Source: an uncultured Erythrobacter sp. (GTDB taxonomy: Bacteria > Pseudomonadota > Alphaproteobacteria > Sphingomonadales > Sphingomonadaceae). From it: DNA of 64,000 nucleotides. Made by a program: the position numbers and the translations under genes. The stretch spans positions 830,501 to 894,500 of the forward strand of contig CANMTU010000001.1 in the NCBI GenBank assembly GCA_947501005.1. The letters are read 5' to 3'. The number at the start of each line of letters is the position of its first letter. Position 1 is the stretch's first letter. The notes beneath the pieces were generated by a model. The model had not been told where the DNA came from, did no database searches, and saw only the letters and a list, made by a program, of their open reading frames with translations. Positions 59,035 through 64,000 of this stretch are shown piece after piece.

Positions 59035-60852
59035 ATGCACGCCTACCGTACCCACACCTGCGCCGCCCTCAGCAAGGAGAATGTCGGCGAGACGGTCCGC
59101 CTGTCCGGTTGGGTCCACAAGAAGCGGGATCACGGGGGCGTGCTGTTCGTCGATTTGCGCGATCATTACGGCATAACCCAGATCGTGGCGGACGAGGACA
59201 GCGCGGCGCTGCCGATGCTCGAAGGCTTGCGCCTGGAAAGCGTCGTCACGATCGACGGCGAGGTGAAGGCGCGCGCCGAGGGCACGGTCAACGCCAATTT
59301 GCCCACCGGCGAGATCGAGGTGTTCGCCCGCGCAGCGACCGTGCAGAGCCGGGCCGACGAACTGCCGCTGATCGTCAATTCGGCGGAAGACTATCCGGAA
59401 GAAACGCGCCTCAAATACCGCTTCGTCGATCTGCGGCGCGAGCGGGTGCACAAGAATATCATGCTGCGCAACCACGTCATCCAGAGCCTGCGTCGCCGGA
59501 TGACCGACCAGGGTTTCAGCGAGTTCCAGACCCCGATCCTGGGCGCCTCCAGCCCCGAAGGCGCGCGCGACTATCTCGTGCCGAGCCGTTTGCATCCCGG
59601 CCGGTTCTACGCGCTGCCGCAGGCCCCGCAGATGTTCAAGCAGCTGCTGATGGTCGCCGGGTTCGACCGCTATTTCCAGATCGCCCCGTGTTTCCGCGAC
59701 GAGGATTTGCGCGCCGATCGCAGCCCCGAATTCTACCAGCTCGACTTCGAAATGAGCTTCGTGACGCAGGAAGACGTGTTCCAGACTATCGAGCCGGTGC
59801 TCGCCGGCGTGTTCGAGGAATTCGCGAACGGCAAGAGCGTGACCCCCGCGGGCGAGTTCCCGCGCATCCCCTATGCCGAGGCGATGCTGAAATACGGCAG
59901 CGACAAGCCCGACCTGCGCAATCCGCTCATCATCAGCGACGTCACCGATCACTTCGCGACCAGCGGCTTCGGCCTGTTCGAGAAGATCGTCGGCGGCGGC
60001 GGGCGCGTACGGGTGATCCCGGCGCCGAACACGCAGGAGAAGAGCCGCAAGTTCTTCGACGACATGAACGACTGGGCCCGGCGCGAAGGGTTCGCCGGCT
60101 TGGGCTACGTCACCCGCAAGGGCGGCGAGTTCGGCGGCCCGATCGCCAAGAATCACGGCACGGAGGGCATGGAGAAGCTCTACGCCGAACTGGGCCTGGG
60201 CGAGAATGACGGCCTGTTCTTCGCCGCGGGCAAGGAGAAGGACGCGGTGAAACTGGCCGGTGCCGCGCGCACCCGCGTCGCCGAGGAACTGGGACTGGTC
60301 GAGGAGGGCTGCTTCAAGTTCTGCTGGATCGTCGACTTCCCGATGTTCGAATATGACGAGGAATTGAAGCGCGTCGATTTCAGCCACAACCCGTTCTCCA
60401 TGCCGCAGGGCGAGCTCGAGGCGCTGGAGACGCAGGACCCGCTGGAGGTCAAGGCGTGGCAGTACGACATCGTGTGCAACGGCTACGAACTGTCGAGTGG
60501 CGCGATCCGGAACCACCGGCCCGACATCATGTACAAGGCGTTCGAGATCGCCGGCTATTCGCGCGAGGAGGTCGATGCGAACTTCTCCGGCATGATCGAG
60601 GCGTTCAAGCTCGGCGCACCGCCGCATGGCGGCTCGGCCCCGGGGATCGACCGGATCGTGATGCTGCTGGCCGACGAGCCGAATATCCGTGAGGTGATCG
60701 CCTTCCCGATGAACCAGCGCGCGCAGGACCTGATGATGGGCGCCCCCAGCGTGGTCAGCCCGAGGCAATTGCGCGAACTCAGCATTCGCACGGTCGAGCA
60801 ACCCAAGGCCGGAGCCGCGGACGCGGCGCGGGTGGACCGGATCGGCGATTGA
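59035..60852 (+). CDS. aspS: Aspartyl-tRNA synthetase
   Basis: [46 protein letters not shown]; class II motif [10 protein letters not shown]. Confidence 0.97.
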   Translation: MHAYRTHTCAALSKENVGETVRLSGWVHKKRDHGGVLFVDLRDHYGITQIVADEDSAALPMLEGLRLESVVTIDGEVKARAEGTVNANLPTGEIEVFARAATVQSRADELPLIVNSAEDYPEETRLKYRFVDLRRERVHKNIMLRNHVIQSLRRRMTDQGFSEFQTPILGASSPEGARDYLVPSRLHPGRFYALPQAPQMFKQLLMVAGFDRYFQIAPCFRDEDLRADRSPEFYQLDFEMSFVTQEDVFQTIEPVLAGVFEEFANGKSVTPAGEFPRIPYAEAMLKYGSDKPDLRNPLIISDVTDHFATSGFGLFEKIVGGGGRVRVIPAPNTQEKSRKFFDDMNDWARREGFAGLGYVTRKGGEFGGPIAKNHGTEGMEKLYAELGLGENDGLFFAAGKEKDAVKLAGAARTRVAEELGLVEEGCFKFCWIVDFPMFEYDEELKRVDFSHNPFSMPQGELEALETQDPLEVKAWQYDIVCNGYELSSGAIRNHRPDIMYKAFEIAGYSREEVDANFSGMIEAFKLGAPPHGGSAPGIDRIVMLLADEPNIREVIAFPMNQRAQDLMMGAPSVVSPRQLRELSIRTVEQPKAGAADAARVDRIGD

Positions 60853-60962
60853 ACTCGCCTGCGGGACGGGGCTGCGCTGCCCGGTGATTAAGCGGACTTG
60901 CGCAGCGCCGCCCCGTTCATTAGGGCGAAAGCCAAATTAACCCCATCAAGAGAGGGAATGGA

Positions 60963-61199
60963 ATGAGCGAAACTGCCGAACGCGTGCAGAAGATTGTGGT
61001 GGAGCATCTTGGTGTCGAGGCCGACAAGGTCACGCAGGATGCCAGCTTCATCGACGATCTGGGTGCCGACAGCCTCGACATCGTCGAACTCGTGATGGCC
61101 TTCGAAGAGGAATTCGGCGTCGAAATCCCCGACGATGCGGCCGAGAAGATCACGACCGTCGGCGATGCGACCCGCTACATCGAAGAGCACAAGGGCTAA
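60963..61199 (+). CDS. acpP: Acyl carrier protein
   Basis: [27 protein letters not shown]. Confidence 0.98.
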   Translation: MSETAERVQKIVVEHLGVEADKVTQDASFIDDLGADSLDIVELVMAFEEEFGVEIPDDAAEKITTVGDATRYIEEHKG

Positions 61200-61299
61200 A
61201 CCTTTTCCCTGGCTCTCGAATCCGCTTCAGCGGTATCCGGCAGGCCCGACCCCTTGAATTGCGGGCCGGGCCTGTCGTCTTTTTTCCTCGGAGATTTTC

Positions 61300-62559
<1,260 letters not shown>

Positions 62560-62561
62560 TC

Positions 62562-63530
62562 GTGCGCGCGGCGAAGGCGGTCATCGCGGCCCTCGCCGTC
62601 ATTGCGCTGATCGGCGCGGCGTGGTTCGCTGCCGGTTGGTGGGGCGATGCCGAGGTCGAGGAGGACACGACCTTCATCGTCCGCTCGGGTTCGACGTTGA
62701 CCAGCGTCGCCCACAAGCTCGAGGCGGACGGGCTGATCGCCTCGGCCGATGCCTTCCTGTTGCGCGCCAAGATCCTCGGGTCGGGCGATCCGGTGAAGGC
62801 GGGCGAGTTCGCGATCGCCGCCGATGCCAGCCCGGCCACCATCCTCGACACGCTGCAGCATGGCGAGGTCATCCGCCGTTTCGTGACGATCCCGGAAGGC
62901 ATGCCCTCCATCCTGGTCCACGAAAAACTGATGGGCGAGAATTTGCTGACCGGTGACATCCCGGTTCCGCAGGAAGGCAGCATCCTGCCCGATACCTACG
63001 ATTTCGAACGCGGCGAAACCCGCGCCGCCGTGCTCGCCCGGATGCAGGAGGCGATGAAGACCTACCTGGCGTCGGCATGGGAGAAGCGCGGCGCCAATAC
63101 GGTCGTCGACAGTCCGCGCGAGGCGATTATCCTCGCCTCGATCGTGGAGAAGGAAACGGGCCTGCCGAAGGAACGCCGGATGGTCGCCGGCGCCTTGTCG
63201 AACCGCGTGCGCATCGGCATGGCGCTGGGCGCGGATGCGACGACGATCTATCCGATTACCAGGGGCAAGCCGCTCGGCCGGCGCATCCGCGTATCCGAAC
63301 TGCGCGATAAGAACCCCTACAACACCCGCGCGATTGCGGGCCTGCCGGTCGGCCCAATTACCAATCCGGGGCGCGAGGCGATCGCCGCCGTACTCGACCC
63401 CGCGCAGACCAAGGCGCTCTATTACGTCGCCGATGGCAGCGGCGGTCATGTCTTTGCCGAAACGCTGGCCGAGCATAACCGCAACGCCGCCGCCTGGCGC
63501 AGACTGCGCCGCGAACGGGGCGAGATGTGA
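62562..63530 (+). CDS. mltG: Endolytic transglycosylase MltG (GTG start)
   Basis: EAIILASIVEKETGLPKERRMVAGALSNRVRIGM, YNTRAIAGLPVGPI. Confidence 0.95.
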   Translation: MRAAKAVIAALAVIALIGAAWFAAGWWGDAEVEEDTTFIVRSGSTLTSVAHKLEADGLIASADAFLLRAKILGSGDPVKAGEFAIAADASPATILDTLQHGEVIRRFVTIPEGMPSILVHEKLMGENLLTGDIPVPQEGSILPDTYDFERGETRAAVLARMQEAMKTYLASAWEKRGANTVVDSPREAIILASIVEKETGLPKERRMVAGALSNRVRIGMALGADATTIYPITRGKPLGRRIRVSELRDKNPYNTRAIAGLPVGPITNPGREAIAAVLDPAQTKALYYVADGSGGHVFAETLAEHNRNAAAWRRLRRERGEM

Positions 63531-64000
63531 GTGAGGGCGCTGCGCCCCTGATCCTCACGGCCAAGCTGCCGCCCGACCTGCATCGCCGCTTTACCGATCT
63601 GCGCACCGAACATTTCCCGCCCGAGCGCAATTATCTTGAGGCGCATGTCACCTTGTTCCACGCCATCCCGCCGCAATGCGAGGCGGAGGCCTGCGGTTAT
63701 CTCGCGCGCCTGGCGGGCGAGGTCGCACCGCTGCCCGGTTCGGTCGAGGGGATCATGTCGCTCGGCGGCGGCACGGCGATCAAGCTGCAGAGCGTGCCGC
63801 TGCTCGACCTGCGCGACGAGATCGCCGACCATTTCCACGGCATGCTGAGCGCGCAGGACCAGCATCGCCCCAGGCTCCACGTCACGATCCAGAACAAGGT
63901 TACCTCGAAGGAAGCGAAAGCCCTGCAAGCCCGGCTATCCGGCACGATCCTGCCGCAGCCATTCGCGTTCCCGGGCCTCGCCCTGTACCGCTATCGGGGC
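63527..64000 (+). CDS. 2'-5' RNA ligase / 2H phosphoesterase family protein (3' truncated by the window edge)
   Basis: GTG start in 4-nt overlap with mltG; frame stays open to base 64000; two HxT motifs: EAHVTLFH and RLHVTIQN. Not in the supplied ORF track because it has no stop. Confidence 0.85.
   Translation, partial: MSEGAAPLILTAKLPPDLHRRFTDLRTEHFPPERNYLEAHVTLFHAIPPQCEAEACGYLARLAGEVAPLPGSVEGIMSLGGGTAIKLQSVPLLDLRDEIADHFHGMLSAQDQHRPRLHVTIQNKVTSKEAKALQARLSGTILPQPFAFPGLALYRYRG

Noticed and set aside
58966-60801. 611-aa ORF antisense to aspS
   Set aside because: Shadow of the aspS codon pattern

Overview
This 64 kb window is high-GC chromosomal DNA from an alphaproteobacterium. Gene content and order point to Sphingomonadales (Erythrobacter/Sphingomonas-like). 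Nearly all of it is tightly packed core genome: secDF; a two-component system; dnaX-ybaB behind an SRP RNA; lon and HU; psd-pssA; the rpsB-tsf-pyrH-frr-uppS-cdsA-dxr-rseP-bamA-skp-fabZ cluster; the ccmCDEFGHI cytochrome c maturation cluster; kup; dapF-mtaB-ftsY-ispZ; pgsA; oxyR; rnd; aspS; acpP-fabF-mltG. There are two tRNAs (Tyr, His). I see no CRISPR array, prophage, IS element or classical defence island. The most interesting signals lie in the gaps. (1) A 75-aa single-pass membrane protein at 23595-23822 (-) sits behind a promoter that is overlain by two tandem alphaproteobacterial LexA boxes (GAAC-N7-GAAC) and followed by a consensus DnaA box; it is a candidate SOS/replication checkpoint effector of the SidA/SulA type. 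(2) A strongly structured intergenic element at about 36405-36474 is a candidate ncRNA. (3) A compositionally odd block between kup and ispZ carries two small convergent ORFs. (4) A perfect EF-hand loop lies inside the Skp/OmpH-like chaperone. (5) lpx genes are missing between skp and fabZ. (6) There are structured leaders at rpsB and tsf. All product calls come from motif and family recognition by eye; no database search was run.
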